A DNA stretch of 64,000 nt from contig JACKKB010000006.1 of the NCBI GenBank assembly GCA_020637635.1, positions 62,001 through 126,000 on the forward strand, read 5' to 3'. The position numbers were made by a program, and so were the translations under genes. Positions 26,003 through 34,824 of this stretch are shown here, piece by piece; the stretch's first letter is position 1, and every line of letters begins with the position of its first letter. This DNA comes from Albidovulum sp. Its GTDB lineage: Bacteria; Pseudomonadota; Alphaproteobacteria; Rhodobacterales; Rhodobacteraceae. A model generated the notes under the pieces. That model saw nothing but the letters and a program-made list of their open reading frames with translations. It ran no database searches and was not told the DNA's origin.

Positions 26003-27966
26003 TCGGCGGGCGTCGCGGCAGCCGCCGCGACCGCAGGGCGGCGGGCGCCGGCGGCGATCCGGTAGCGCCGGTCAGAGAGGCTGAGGATGCCGCCGAACGC
26101 CATCAGAAGCGCCCCGGCCCAGATCCAGTTGGCGAAGGGCTTGACATAGGTGCGCACCGCATAGCCGCCATCCGCCTGCGGATCGCCGAGCGCGATGTAG
26201 AGATCGCGGAAACTCCCCTGCAGGATCGCGGCCTCGGTCGTGGGCATCCCGGCAACCGGATAGAAGCGCTTCTCGGGCAGCATGGTGCCAACCTCGGCGC
26301 CGTCCCGGGTGACCGCGATCTCGGCGCGGCGCGCGACATAGTTCGGGCCCCTGACCTCGTCGACCGAAGCCAGCCGGAAACTGTAGCCGCCGAGATCGTA
26401 GCTCTCGCCCGGCTTCACGACGCGGATATCCTCGAGGTTCCAGGCGGTCAGGCAGCCGATGCCGGTCATGACGATGCCGAGCCCGCCGTGGGCGAAGGCC
26501 CGGCCCCAGTCGGCGCGCGGCAGCCGCTTCAGCCGGGTCGGGCGCCGTCCGGCCCTGAGCCAGAGATCGGTCATGGCCCCGAAGACGAGCCAGCCGCCGA
26601 GAGCGGCGGCGACCGGGGCGATCGCCGAGCGCCCGGTGCCGAGCGCGAAGGCCAGTGCCGCGAGCGCCAGCGCCAGCGCGACGGCCCCGGCCAGAGGCCG
26701 CGCGGCGCGCGCCAGCCGCGCCCGTTTCCAGGGCAGGATGGCGCCCAGGGGCAGGATCACGGCGAGGATCAGCATGAAGGGGGTGAAGGCCTTGTCGAAG
26801 AAGGGCGCGCCGACCGAGAGCTTGCGCCCGAAGGCCATCTCGGCCACGAGCGGCCAGAGCGTGCCGGTGAAGACGACGAAGGCGGCGACGGCAAGGAGGA
26901 GGTTGTTCGCGACCAGGGCGGATTCGCGGCTGACGGTCGAAAAGACGCCCTTGGCCTCCATCGTTCCCGCCCGCGCGGCATAGAGCGTGAGCGCGCCGCC
27001 GACGAAGAAGGCCAGAAGGCCGAGGATGAAGATCCCGCGCTCGGGGTCGTTGGCGAAGGCGTGGACCGAGGTGATGACGCCCGACCGCACGAGGAAGGTG
27101 CCGATGAGCGAGAAGCCGAAGGCGAGGATGGCAAGCAGGATGGTCCAGTTCTTCAGCGCCTCGCGCTTTTCGACCACGATGGCCGAATGCAGAAGTGCCG
27201 TCGCGAGCAGCCAGGGCATGAAGCTGGCGTTCTCGACCGGGTCCCAGAACCAGAAGCCGCCCCAGCCGAGCTCGTAGTAGGCCCACCAGGAGCCGAGCGC
27301 GATGCCGATCGTCAGGAAGACCCAGGCCGCCAGCGTCCAGGGCCGCACCCAGCGCGCCCAGGCGGCGTCGACACGCCCCTCGATGAGGGCTGCGACGGCA
27401 AAGGAGAAGGCCATCGAGAGGCCGACATAGCCGAGGTAGAGGAAGGGCGGATGGAAGGCGAGCCCGGGGTCCTGCAGGAGCGGGTTCATGTCCTGCCCGT
27501 CAAAGGGCGGCTCGGCCAGGCGCAGGAACGGGTTCGACGTCAGGAGGATGAAGGCGAGGAAGGCAAACCCGATCAGCCCCTGCACCGAGAGCACATGTGC
27601 CTTGAGCCGGAGCGGCAGGCCGGAGCCGAACCCGTGCAGCGAGGCGCCGAATCCCGACAGGATCAGCACCCAGAGCAGCATCGAACCCTCGTGATTGCCC
27701 CAGACGCCGGCCACCTTGTAGAGCATCGGCTTCAGCGTGTGGGAGTTCTCGAAGACGAGCTTGACCGAGAAATCCGAGGTCACGAAGGCCCAGGTGAGGG
27801 CCGCGAAGGAAATCGCGATCGCGGCGAACTGCAAGGTCGCGAGCGGTGCGGCAAGCGCCATCCAGCCGGTCCAGCCGCGTGCGGCACCCCAGAACGGCAC
27901 AACGACCTGAACCGCTGCCAGCATCAGCGCGAGAACGAGGGTGAAATGGCCAAGCTCGACGATCAT
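25999..27966 (-). CDS. ccmF: Haem lyase CcmF
   Basis: A 655-residue polytopic membrane protein that ligates haem from holo-CcmE to apocytochrome c. The N terminus M-I-V-E-L-G-H-F is conserved. The WWD haem-handling domain (W-G-G-F-W-F-W-D-P-V-E-N) lies at about 240-255, between periplasmic histidines. No Shine-Dalgarno is obvious before this ATG; an ATG four codons earlier (27978) is possible but lacks the family start. A GC-rich repeat tract follows upstream (27967-28153), between it and the holin stop. Confidence 0.96.
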   Translation of the reverse strand: MIVELGHFTLVLALMLAAVQVVVPFWGAARGWTGWMALAAPLATLQFAAIAISFAALTWAFVTSDFSVKLVFENSHTLKPMLYKVAGVWGNHEGSMLLWVLILSGFGASLHGFGSGLPLRLKAHVLSVQGLIGFAFLAFILLTSNPFLRLAEPPFDGQDMNPLLQDPGLAFHPPFLYLGYVGLSMAFSFAVAALIEGRVDAAWARWVRPWTLAAWVFLTIGIALGSWWAYYELGWGGFWFWDPVENASFMPWLLATALLHSAIVVEKREALKNWTILLAILAFGFSLIGTFLVRSGVITSVHAFANDPERGIFILGLLAFFVGGALTLYAARAGTMEAKGVFSTVSRESALVANNLLLAVAAFVVFTGTLWPLVAEMAFGRKLSVGAPFFDKAFTPFMLILAVILPLGAILPWKRARLARAARPLAGAVALALALAALAFALGTGRSAIAPVAAALGGWLVFGAMTDLWLRAGRRPTRLKRLPRADWGRAFAHGGLGIVMTGIGCLTAWNLEDIRVVKPGESYDLGGYSFRLASVDEVRGPNYVARRAEIAVTRDGAEVGTMLPEKRFYPVAGMPTTEAAILQGSFRDLYIALGDPQADGGYAVRTYVKPFANWIWAGALLMAFGGILSLSDRRYRIAAGARRPAVAAAAATPAE

Positions 27967-28050
27967 CGGGGCGAGCATAGACGCTTGCGCTGCCCGGGCC
28001 AATGGGCTGCGCCGCGATGTCGCGGCGCCGTGATGCGGGTGCGATTCGGC

Positions 28051-28153
28051 TGCGGCGGCCGGGCGGCTCGCGGCGGTGTGGCTAGCGGCGGCGGGGCGGC
28101 GGCGGGCAGGGGCGGCGGGGCGGCTCGCGGCGGCGGGCGGGGCGGCGGGGCGT
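28051..28153 (-). repeat. GGC-rich low-complexity tract between the holin and ccmF genes
   Basis: The plus strand is built from GGCGGCGGG and GGCGGGGCGG units with few interruptions, about 100 bp. It covers the region where a ccmF promoter would have to sit if ccmF has its own. It is imperfect, so older than the perfect repeats elsewhere. Confidence 0.6.
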
Positions 28154-28666
28154 CTAGCGTTCGTCGTGGCCGCGCCATTCGCGCAGCGCGGGATTGTCCT
28201 CCGGTGCGGGCGCAGCGCCCGCCGATGCGTCCCCCGGCGCTGGGGCACCGCCGGCGTTGCCCCCGGGCCCCACCGGGCGGGCACGGAAGTAATGCGCCTC
28301 GCGGGCGCCGAAATAGAAGCCGACGATGGCCGCGAGCAGCCACCAGAGCGGTTCGGGCACGTAGTTCAGCCCCACCATGCGGCCGGAAAAGCCCACCGGG
28401 TCGACCATCGCATAGACGAAGAGCCCGAGCGTGCCGAAGGCCAGCATCGGTCGCGGCAGCCGGTTCAGCCCGTTCACCAAGCGGTCGAAGACGCCGGGGC
28501 GGACATACTGGAACTCGACCCCGTGTTCGTCGATGGCGGCCATGTAGGCCTCGTGCGCAGCCTCCATCTTCCGGGTGGCGTTGGGCAGGAAGACCTCTGC
28601 CACGTCCTTCACCACCCTGCCGACGGCCCCGGTCGCGGCGGGGGTGCCGAGGATGCGGCCGATCAT
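28154..28666 (-). CDS. GTA-type 3TM holin
   Basis: A 170-residue protein with hydrophobic segments at about 71-90 and 103-120 plus an N-terminal amphipathic part, and a disordered Gly/Ala/Pro tail. The sequence (R-P-M-L-A-F-G-T-L-G-L-F and P-E-P-L-W-W-L-L-A-A-I-V-G-F-Y-F-G) fits the 3TM holin family linked to gene-transfer-agent release; in Rhodobacter capsulatus the RcGTA holin and endolysin lie outside the main GTA cluster as a pair, as here. Its ATG overlaps the endolysin stop (ATGA). A TTG two codons earlier is less likely. Confidence 0.85.
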   Translation of the reverse strand: MIGRILGTPAATGAVGRVVKDVAEVFLPNATRKMEAAHEAYMAAIDEHGVEFQYVRPGVFDRLVNGLNRLPRPMLAFGTLGLFVYAMVDPVGFSGRMVGLNYVPEPLWWLLAAIVGFYFGAREAHYFRARPVGPGGNAGGAPAPGDASAGAAPAPEDNPALREWRGHDER

Positions 28667-29274
28667 GCCCAAGATGCGGTCCTTTCGCGGTGCTCGGCCT
28701 CGCTCAGCCGGAAGCGGGGCGAAATGAACTCCTCGGCGCGGACGATCCAGCCGCCCTTGCCGCCGTCCCGGCGGCGGGCGAACTTGCGCAGAGCCGGGCG
28801 GTCCTCGGCGAGCCGGTAGTAGTAGTTGCGCCGCGCGATCCCGTAGGCATCGGCGAGCAGGCCCGGATCCCGCGCCGCGGCACGGGCGGCCGCGGCGCAG
28901 GTGAGCCTGCCGCAGACGCCGTCGGCCACCAGGTCCTCGCCCATCTCGCCCAGGAGCCGCTGCAGGATCTTCACCGCATTGGCGCCGGCGTTCACATACA
29001 TGTCGAAGACCGGCGGTTGCAGCGCCTCGGGCAGGCCGGCAAGGCCCGGACGGCGGAAATAGTGCTCGACGAAGATATCCGCGGCGCGGTCGCGTGTCAG
29101 CGCGCGGACATCGGCCGCGGTGGTGCGTCCGTCGCCCGTGAGGTCGAGGCCGAGCCGGGCCATGGTGGCCTGCGTCACCCCGTATTTGGTGGCGCCGCCC
29201 GGATCGTCGGGATCGTTCACATAGCCGCCCTCGCGGGCGACGATCTGGCGGGCGATTTCGGTGACGTCGGGCAT
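28663..29274 (-). CDS. Holin-associated N-acetylmuramidase (GH108 endolysin), GTA-type
   Basis: A 203-residue muramidase. The GH108 motif E-G-G-Y-V-N-D-P-D-D-P-G-G-A-T-K-Y-G starts at Glu15, the catalytic acid, followed by a peptidoglycan-binding-like helix region with V-F-D-M-Y-V-N-A-G and a C-terminal basic segment. No signal peptide: release through the adjacent holin is expected. Known counterparts lyse the producer cell to release GTA particles. The ribosome binding site is enclosed in a perfect hairpin (29278-29302). The gene lies between ccmE and ccmF, which would otherwise be close. Confidence 0.88.
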   Translation of the reverse strand: MPDVTEIARQIVAREGGYVNDPDDPGGATKYGVTQATMARLGLDLTGDGRTTAADVRALTRDRAADIFVEHYFRRPGLAGLPEALQPPVFDMYVNAGANAVKILQRLLGEMGEDLVADGVCGRLTCAAAARAAARDPGLLADAYGIARRNYYYRLAEDRPALRKFARRRDGGKGGWIVRAEEFISPRFRLSEAEHRERTASWA

Positions 29275-29277
29275 GGG

Positions 29278-29302
29278 CCTTCCCCTTCAGCTTGGGGGAA
29301 GG
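29278..29302 (-). promoter_or_regulatory. Hairpin that encloses the Shine-Dalgarno of the endolysin gene
   Basis: On the mRNA: CCUUCCCC, 9-nt loop, GGGGAAGG, then CCC and the AUG. The 8-bp stem is perfect and its 3' arm is the SD itself, 3 nt before the start codon. It lies between ccmE and the endolysin. It could act as a translational lock, or act as a weak terminator for ccmE; no T-run is present. Confidence 0.7.
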
Positions 29303-29316
29303 CTCCGCGAAAGCGG

Positions 29317-29775
29317 TTAATTCGTTGCAGGTGCTGCGTTCGGATCGACATAGACACCCTGTTCCTTCAGCGCGTCGACGACCTCTTTCGGCATGTAGGT
29401 CTCGTCGTGCTTGGCCAGGATCTCGCTGGCGCGGAAGGTGCCGTCGACATAGCGGCCGGTCGCCACGACGCCCTCGTTCTCGCCGAAGAGGTCGGGCAGC
29501 ACACCGGTATAGCTCACCGGGACCGAGGCGTTGGTGTCGGTCACCCGGAAGGTGATCTCGGCCCCCTGCCCGCGCACGAGGCTGCCCTTTTCCACCAGGC
29601 CGCCGATGCGGAAGGTCTCGTAGGGCGGCGGCGCCGATTGGGCGACCTGGCTGGGCGAGCGGAAATACTGCAGCGCGTCGCCGGCGGCGAGGTAGAAGGC
29701 ACCGAAGCTCGCCGCCATGGCGATGACGGCCAGGACGATGATCTGGATGCGGCGCTGCTTCTTCAGGCCCTTCAT
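29317..29775 (-). CDS. ccmE: Cytochrome c maturation protein CcmE (haem chaperone)
   Basis: A 152-residue membrane-anchored haem chaperone. One N-terminal transmembrane segment at about 9-31, then an OB-fold periplasmic domain with the haem-attachment motif A-K-H-D-E-T-Y-M-P (His123, Tyr127). It receives haem from CcmC and hands it to CcmF. ccmF follows after the two lysis genes rather than directly. Its own promoter is presumably in the 76-bp gap before murI. Confidence 0.97.
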   Translation of the reverse strand: MKGLKKQRRIQIIVLAVIAMAASFGAFYLAAGDALQYFRSPSQVAQSAPPPYETFRIGGLVEKGSLVRGQGAEITFRVTDTNASVPVSYTGVLPDLFGENEGVVATGRYVDGTFRASEILAKHDETYMPKEVVDALKEQGVYVDPNAAPATN

Positions 29776-29851
29776 CGGTGCTCTCGCTCGGGCGCGGGCA
29801 CCCTGCCCGCCTGGACCCGCCCTATCTAGGCGTTCCGCACCGTCACGGCAA

Positions 29852-30664
29852 TCATGCCGCGTCGAATGCGATCTTGCGTCGCAGGAACTGGGTCGCCTTG
29901 GTCGAGACGCGGGCCGGCTCGCCGGTGGTCAGGAACCGCACGCGGCTGCCCGGCCCGCGGAACCCGGGCCGGCGGGCGAGATAGTCCTTCAGGCTCGCGG
30001 CGACGAGTGCGGCCTGCGAATAGACCTCGACCCCGGGGCCGAGCGCGGCGCGGAAGATCGGTTCCATGAGCGGATAGTGCGTGCAGCCGAGGATCGCCGC
30101 CTCGGGCTTCAGCATCCGCCTCAGCAGCGCCTCGACATGCGACCGAACGAGCGCCTCGGCGAGGATCTCGTCGCCCTCCTCGATCGCGTCGACGACCCCG
30201 CCGCAGGGCTGCGCCTCGACATCGACGCCGATGGCGCGGAACGCCAGTTCGCGCTGGAAGGCGCGGCTCGCGACGGTGGCGGGCGTGGCAAAGAGCGCCA
30301 CATGCTTCACCCGCACCTCGCGCGGCGGGCTGTTGTCGCCCCATTGCCGTTCGGTGAGCGCCTCGATCAGTGGAACGAAGACGCCGAGCACCCGCTTGCC
30401 TTCGGGCACCCAGCTTTCCTGCATGCGACGGAGCGCCGCGGCCGAGGCGGTGTTGCAGGCGAGGATCACCAGATCGCAGCCCTCGTCCCAGAGCCGCTCG
30501 ACGCCGGCGCAGGTCAGATCGAAGATGTCGCCGGCATCGCGCACGCCGTAGGGCGCATGGGCATTGTCGCCGAGGTAGACGAAGGGGACCTCGGGCAGCG
30601 CGGCCGCGACGGCGTCATAAACCGTCAGCCCACCGAGCCCCGAATCGAATATCCCCACCGCCAT
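29852..30664 (-). CDS. murI: Glutamate racemase
   Basis: A 270-residue cofactor-independent racemase that supplies D-glutamate for peptidoglycan. Both catalytic cysteines are in place: Cys70 in A-C-N-T-A-S and Cys194 in G-C-T-H-Y-P. The N terminus [10 protein letters not shown] is standard. The start is the ATG at 30664, with GGGGGCC before it; an ATG 15 codons upstream would add residues not expected for MurI. A 6-bp hairpin (ACCGCC/GGCGGT, 30676-30691) lies just upstream of the ribosome binding site. Confidence 0.95.
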   Translation of the reverse strand: MAVGIFDSGLGGLTVYDAVAAALPEVPFVYLGDNAHAPYGVRDAGDIFDLTCAGVERLWDEGCDLVILACNTASAAALRRMQESWVPEGKRVLGVFVPLIEALTERQWGDNSPPREVRVKHVALFATPATVASRAFQRELAFRAIGVDVEAQPCGGVVDAIEEGDEILAEALVRSHVEALLRRMLKPEAAILGCTHYPLMEPIFRAALGPGVEVYSQAALVAASLKDYLARRPGFRGPGSRVRFLTTGEPARVSTKATQFLRRKIAFDAA

Positions 30665-31236
30665 CGCCGGCCCCCACCGCCCTGTGGCGGTATTTCTCAT
30701 CGAACTCAAAGCCGTAGCCCGTCGGGGGCCAGAGGCTTCGGGGACAAGTCATACGTGGCCTTGCCGAGGAAATCCATCATCCCCTTCGGCGCCCGGCGAA
30801 CGGGCGCATGCCTTTCGCGCGGAGCCGGCCTGCCGAACGGGATCCGCACCGGCTGGCCGTTCTTGCTGCGAAACGCGCGGATCGATGGCCCCGTCGGCAC
30901 CTCGTGGCGCTTTGGCCCGCGCGCGGGAGGGTTCGCGGATCGGCACCGTCGGTGCAGATCGGCATCACGGCAGCGTCCGGCCGGGTGTTCCCTCCACCCG
31001 CAAAGCCGCGCCGGAGCGGATCGAGCCGGCGCGAGAAGCGACCTGGGCTGTGGAGACGGTGCCGCCCGCGGCGACGGGGAGAGGCTGACCCGGGTGCCCC
31101 ATTGCCCCGCATCTGCGGCCTGCCCGGCGCATCCCTGCCGGGCGGTGTCCATCGTTTCGAACCCGGCCGCGCGACAGGGACGGAAGCGGCCGGGGTCCGC
31201 GCGGCGATGCCGGGCGCCCGCGCGGCGCCCGCGGGG
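30665..31236. other. 572-bp gap without a supported gene
   Basis: Frames here are open only because of high GC content; their products are Arg/Pro/Ala-rich with no SD. The only features seen are the 6-bp hairpin before murI (30676-30691) and a TATTTCTCATCG...AAAG sequence (about 30690-30712) that weakly resembles the intergenic motif at 17962-17986. Confidence 0.5.
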
Positions 31237-34200
31237 CTATTCCGCCGCCGCGCGTTCGGGGCTGCCGCCGGCGCGGATCGCCGCGAGAAGCTCCTCGCGC
31301 CGGCGCGCCGCCTTGCTGGCCGCCGCCTCCTTCACCGGCCCGTAGCCGAGGATCTCGAGCGGCAGCCGCGCGAGCGCGCGCACCGCCGCCTCGGTCGCCG
31401 GCGTGACCGCGGGCAGGAGCGTCTCGAGATCGGTCTCGTACTGGGCGATGAGCGCGCGCTCGCGCTTGCGCTCGCCGCTCCGGGCGAAGGGGTCGAGCCG
31501 GGTGCCGCGCAGCCCCTTCATCGCCGCGAGGATGCGGAAGAGCGGCAGCACCCAGGGCCCGAAGGCGCGTTTGCGCGGCCGCCCGTTGCCGGCCTTGCCG
31601 CCGAGGAAGGGGGGCGCGAGGTGGAAGACGGGGCGGAAATCGCCCTCGAATTCGTCCCGGGCCTTGTCGAGCGTCTGCAGATGCAGCCGCGCCACCTCGT
31701 ATTCGTCCTTGTAGGCGAGTAGCTTGTGATAGCCCTCCGCGACATCCAGCCTGAGCGCCTCCGGGGCGCGGGAGACGAGCTTGCGGAACCGCGCCGCATA
31801 GGCGGGGTCCTGATACGCCGCCAGATGCGCCGCGCGCCGTTCGATCCGGTCCTCGGGCGACAGCGGCGCCGGGGCCGGCGCCGCGCTTCGTGCCGCCGCT
31901 TCCTCGGGGTGGAGCGCGGCCCAGCGGCCGATCTCGAAGGCCGCGAGGTTGCCCTTGACCGCGGCGCCGTTCAGCTCGATCGCCGCGCGGATCGCCGCGC
32001 CCGGCAGCGGCACGAGGCCGCGCTGCCAGGCGGCGCCGAGAAGCAGCATGTTGGAATAGATCGAATCGCCCAGCGTCGCGCGGGCCAGCTCGCTCGCGTC
32101 GAAGAACTGCGCCTCATCCCTGAGGCGCGCTTCAATTGCGATCCGCAAGCCATTCACCGGAATGCGGAAATCGCGGTCACTGGTAAAGGCGCCGGTGACC
32201 GTTTCGTGGCCGTTCACCACCGCGCGCGTGCGCCCCGCCTTCATCAGGCCAAGCGTGCGCGCGCCGCCCGTGACCACCAGGTCGCCGCCCAGCACCGCAT
32301 CGGCCTCGCCCACGGCGATGCGGATCGCGCTGATGTCCTCGGGGCGCCGGGCGAGGCGCAGATGGATGTTGACCGCGCCCCCCTTCTGCGCGAGCCCGGC
32401 CATTTCCATCATCCCCGCGCCCATGCCGGCGATATGCGCCGCCTGCGCCAGCACCGCGCCGATCGTCACCACGCCGGTGCCGCCGACCCCGGTGACGAGG
32501 AGGTTGTAGGTGCCGGAGATCGCCGGCAGCACCGGATCGGGCATCTCGGGCAGCGCCACCTCGGCAGCGGCGGCCTTGCGCGGCCTGGCGCCCCGCAAGG
32601 TCACGAAGGAGGGACAGAAGCCGTCGAGGCAGGAGAAATCCTTGTTGCAGGAGGACTGGTCGATGGCCCGCTTGCGGCCGAACTCGGTCTCGACCGGCAC
32701 GATCGAGACGCAGTTGGACTGCACCCCGCAATCGCCACAGCCCTCGCAGACATCGGTGTTGATGAAGACCCGCCGGTCGATGTCCGGGAACGTGCCCCGC
32801 TTGCGCCGGCGGCGTTTTTCGGCGGCGCAGGTCTGAACATAAAGAATGACGGACACGCCCTTGTATTCACGGAACTGTTTCTGGACTTGCGGCAGCGCGT
32901 CGCGGAGGTGGACCTCGATCCCTGACGGGTAATCGGACAGGTCGACATCCTCCTTCTCGTCGTAGACGAGCGCGATCCGCCCGACCCCCATCGCGGCCAC
33001 CTCGCGGGCGATGCGGGGCGCGGTCAGCCCGCCCTCGTTCGTCTGCCCGCCGGTCATCGCCACGGCGTCGTTGAAGAGGATCTTGTAGGTGATGTTGGTG
33101 CCGGCGGCGAGTGCGGCGCGGATCGCCAGCATGCCGGAATGGTTGTAGGTGCCGTCGCCGAGGTTCTGGAAGACATGCGCGGTCCTGGAGAAGGGCGCCT
33201 CGCCGATCCAGTTCGCGCCCTCGCCGCCCATCTGCGTGAAACCGAGCGTCTCGCGCCCCATCCACTGAACCATGTAGTGGCAGCCGATCCCGGCATAGGC
33301 ACGGCTGCCTTCGGGCACCTTGGTCGAGGTATTGTGCGGGCAGCCGGAGCAGAAATAGGGCAGCCGGGCCGCGATCTCGGGGGCGTTGTCGGCGCGGCGC
33401 GCCTCGGCCACGGCGGCGAGACCGGCGCGGATCCGGTCGGTGCCGCGGCCTTCCTCGATCAGGATGGCGCCGAGCTTTTCGGCGATCCAGGCGGGATCGA
33501 GCGCATAGCGGGTGGGAAAGAGCTCTTCGCGATGCAGACTGCCGGCGCCGCCCTTGTACCAGCCATAGACGCGGCGGCCCTGACGGTCGTCGAAGATCGC
33601 TTCCTTGATCTGCACCTCGATGAGCTTGCGCTTTTCCTCGACGCAGACGATGAGTTCGAGCCCCTCGGCCCAGTCGTGGAACCCCTTCATGTCGAGCGGG
33701 AAGGTCTGGCCGATCTTGTAGGTGGTGATGCCGAGCCGCTCGGCCTCTGCCGCGTCGAGCCCCAGAAGGCTCATCGCCTGCATGAGATCGAGCCAGTTCT
33801 TGCCGGCGGCGACGAAGCCGATCTTCGCGCCCGGCTTGCCCCAGATGCGCCGGTCCATGCGGTTGGCGTGGCTGAAGGCCTCGGCCGCAAACCGCTTGTG
33901 GTCGATCATCCGGGCTTCCTGGGCCACCGGCGTGTCCTGCAGGCGGATGTTGAGACCGCCCTCCGGCATCGGGAAATCGGGCCGCGCGAAGTCGAGCCGG
34001 AAGGGATCGCCGTTCACCACCGCCGTCGCCTCGACGGTGTCCTTCATCGTCTTCAGCCCGACCCAGACGCCGGCAAAGCGGCTGAGCGCCCAGCCATAGA
34101 GGCCGTAGTCGAGGATCTCCTGAACGCCGGCGGGGCTCAGGACGGGGATGTAGGCATCGACCATCGCCCAGTCCGACTGGTGCAGCGTGGTCGAGCTTTC

Positions 34201-34650
34201 GCCGGTATGGTCGTCGCCCATCGCCATCAGCACGCCGCCGTTCGGCGCGCTCCCGGCCATGTTGGCGTGGCGCATGACGTCGCCCGATCGGTCGACGCCC
34301 GGCCCCTTGCCGTACCAGAGCGCGAAGACGCCGTCATAGCGGCCATCGCCGCGCAATCCGGCCTGTTGCGAGCCCCAGATGGCGGTGGCGGCCAGATCTT
34401 CGTTCAGGCCGGGCTGGAACCGGATGTCGGAGGCCTCGAGCAACTTGCGCGCGCGCGTCATGTTGAGATCGACGGCGCCGAGCGGCGAGCCGCGGTAGCC
34501 GGTCACATAGCCGGCGGTGTCGAGGCCGGCGCGGGCGTCGCGCGCCTTCTGCATCAGCATCAGGCGCACCATTGCCTGGGTGCCGTTCAGCAGGACCGGG
34601 CTCTGTTCGAGATCGTAGCGGTCGTCCAAGGACATGCCGGACTTGCTCAT
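31237..34650 (-). CDS. Indolepyruvate ferredoxin oxidoreductase, fused alpha-beta type
   Basis: A 1137-residue enzyme that oxidatively decarboxylates aryl pyruvates to aryl-acetyl-CoA, reducing ferredoxin. Order: N-terminal pyrimidine-binding domain, a TPP domain (F-C-S-G-C-P-H-N-T-S, G-I-G-C-H-Y-M-V-Q-W, M-G-G-E-G-A-N-W), a 4Fe-4S cluster site (C-E-G-C-G-D-C-G...C), a gamma (pyruvate oxidoreductase C) domain with G-V-G-G-T-G-V-V-T and a C-terminal DUF6537-like region. Aerobic alphaproteobacteria carry this fused form for aromatic amino acid breakdown. Divergent LysR gene next to it. Confidence 0.93.
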   Translation of the reverse strand: MSKSGMSLDDRYDLEQSPVLLNGTQAMVRLMLMQKARDARAGLDTAGYVTGYRGSPLGAVDLNMTRARKLLEASDIRFQPGLNEDLAATAIWGSQQAGLRGDGRYDGVFALWYGKGPGVDRSGDVMRHANMAGSAPNGGVLMAMGDDHTGESSTTLHQSDWAMVDAYIPVLSPAGVQEILDYGLYGWALSRFAGVWVGLKTMKDTVEATAVVNGDPFRLDFARPDFPMPEGGLNIRLQDTPVAQEARMIDHKRFAAEAFSHANRMDRRIWGKPGAKIGFVAAGKNWLDLMQAMSLLGLDAAEAERLGITTYKIGQTFPLDMKGFHDWAEGLELIVCVEEKRKLIEVQIKEAIFDDRQGRRVYGWYKGGAGSLHREELFPTRYALDPAWIAEKLGAILIEEGRGTDRIRAGLAAVAEARRADNAPEIAARLPYFCSGCPHNTSTKVPEGSRAYAGIGCHYMVQWMGRETLGFTQMGGEGANWIGEAPFSRTAHVFQNLGDGTYNHSGMLAIRAALAAGTNITYKILFNDAVAMTGGQTNEGGLTAPRIAREVAAMGVGRIALVYDEKEDVDLSDYPSGIEVHLRDALPQVQKQFREYKGVSVILYVQTCAAEKRRRRKRGTFPDIDRRVFINTDVCEGCGDCGVQSNCVSIVPVETEFGRKRAIDQSSCNKDFSCLDGFCPSFVTLRGARPRKAAAAEVALPEMPDPVLPAISGTYNLLVTGVGGTGVVTIGAVLAQAAHIAGMGAGMMEMAGLAQKGGAVNIHLRLARRPEDISAIRIAVGEADAVLGGDLVVTGGARTLGLMKAGRTRAVVNGHETVTGAFTSDRDFRIPVNGLRIAIEARLRDEAQFFDASELARATLGDSIYSNMLLLGAAWQRGLVPLPGAAIRAAIELNGAAVKGNLAAFEIGRWAALHPEEAAARSAAPAPAPLSPEDRIERRAAHLAAYQDPAYAARFRKLVSRAPEALRLDVAEGYHKLLAYKDEYEVARLHLQTLDKARDEFEGDFRPVFHLAPPFLGGKAGNGRPRKRAFGPWVLPLFRILAAMKGLRGTRLDPFARSGERKRERALIAQYETDLETLLPAVTPATEAAVRALARLPLEILGYGPVKEAAASKAARRREELLAAIRAGGSPERAAAE

Positions 34651-34685
34651 GCGTTCCCCCTTTGCCTGTCGCGCCCGAGCGATTA

Positions 34686-34731
34686 TAGGTCAAAACATCT
34701 GACCTACAAAGTGCAAAATCTTTGGGCACTT
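34686..34731. promoter_or_regulatory. Two perfect dyads between the oxidoreductase gene and its LysR regulator
   Basis: TAGGTCA, 7 nt, TGACCTA at 34686-34706, and AAGTGC, 11 nt, GCACTT at 34709-34731. Both are perfect inverted repeats. The second has the T-N11-A-like spacing of LysR-type operators. They lie 36 bp upstream of the oxidoreductase start and about 94 bp upstream of the LysR start. Confidence 0.65.
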
Positions 34732-34824
34732 GCCGCATGGTTCCGCCTCGGATAGCCGTTTCCGGTCCCGCCGCGGGAAATTCCATGATAGACGATGCGC
34801 GAATTTCGAAGGGAATTGTGCCCC

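Noticed and set aside
25843..29829. A 1328-codon open frame opposite the ccm genes
   Set aside because: It is the mirror of ccmH, ccmF, holin, endolysin and ccmE, all of which have clear motifs. The translation is low-complexity.
30706..31152. 148-codon frame between murI and the indolepyruvate oxidoreductase gene
   Set aside because: No SD; Arg/Pro-rich product; other frames on both strands are equally open.
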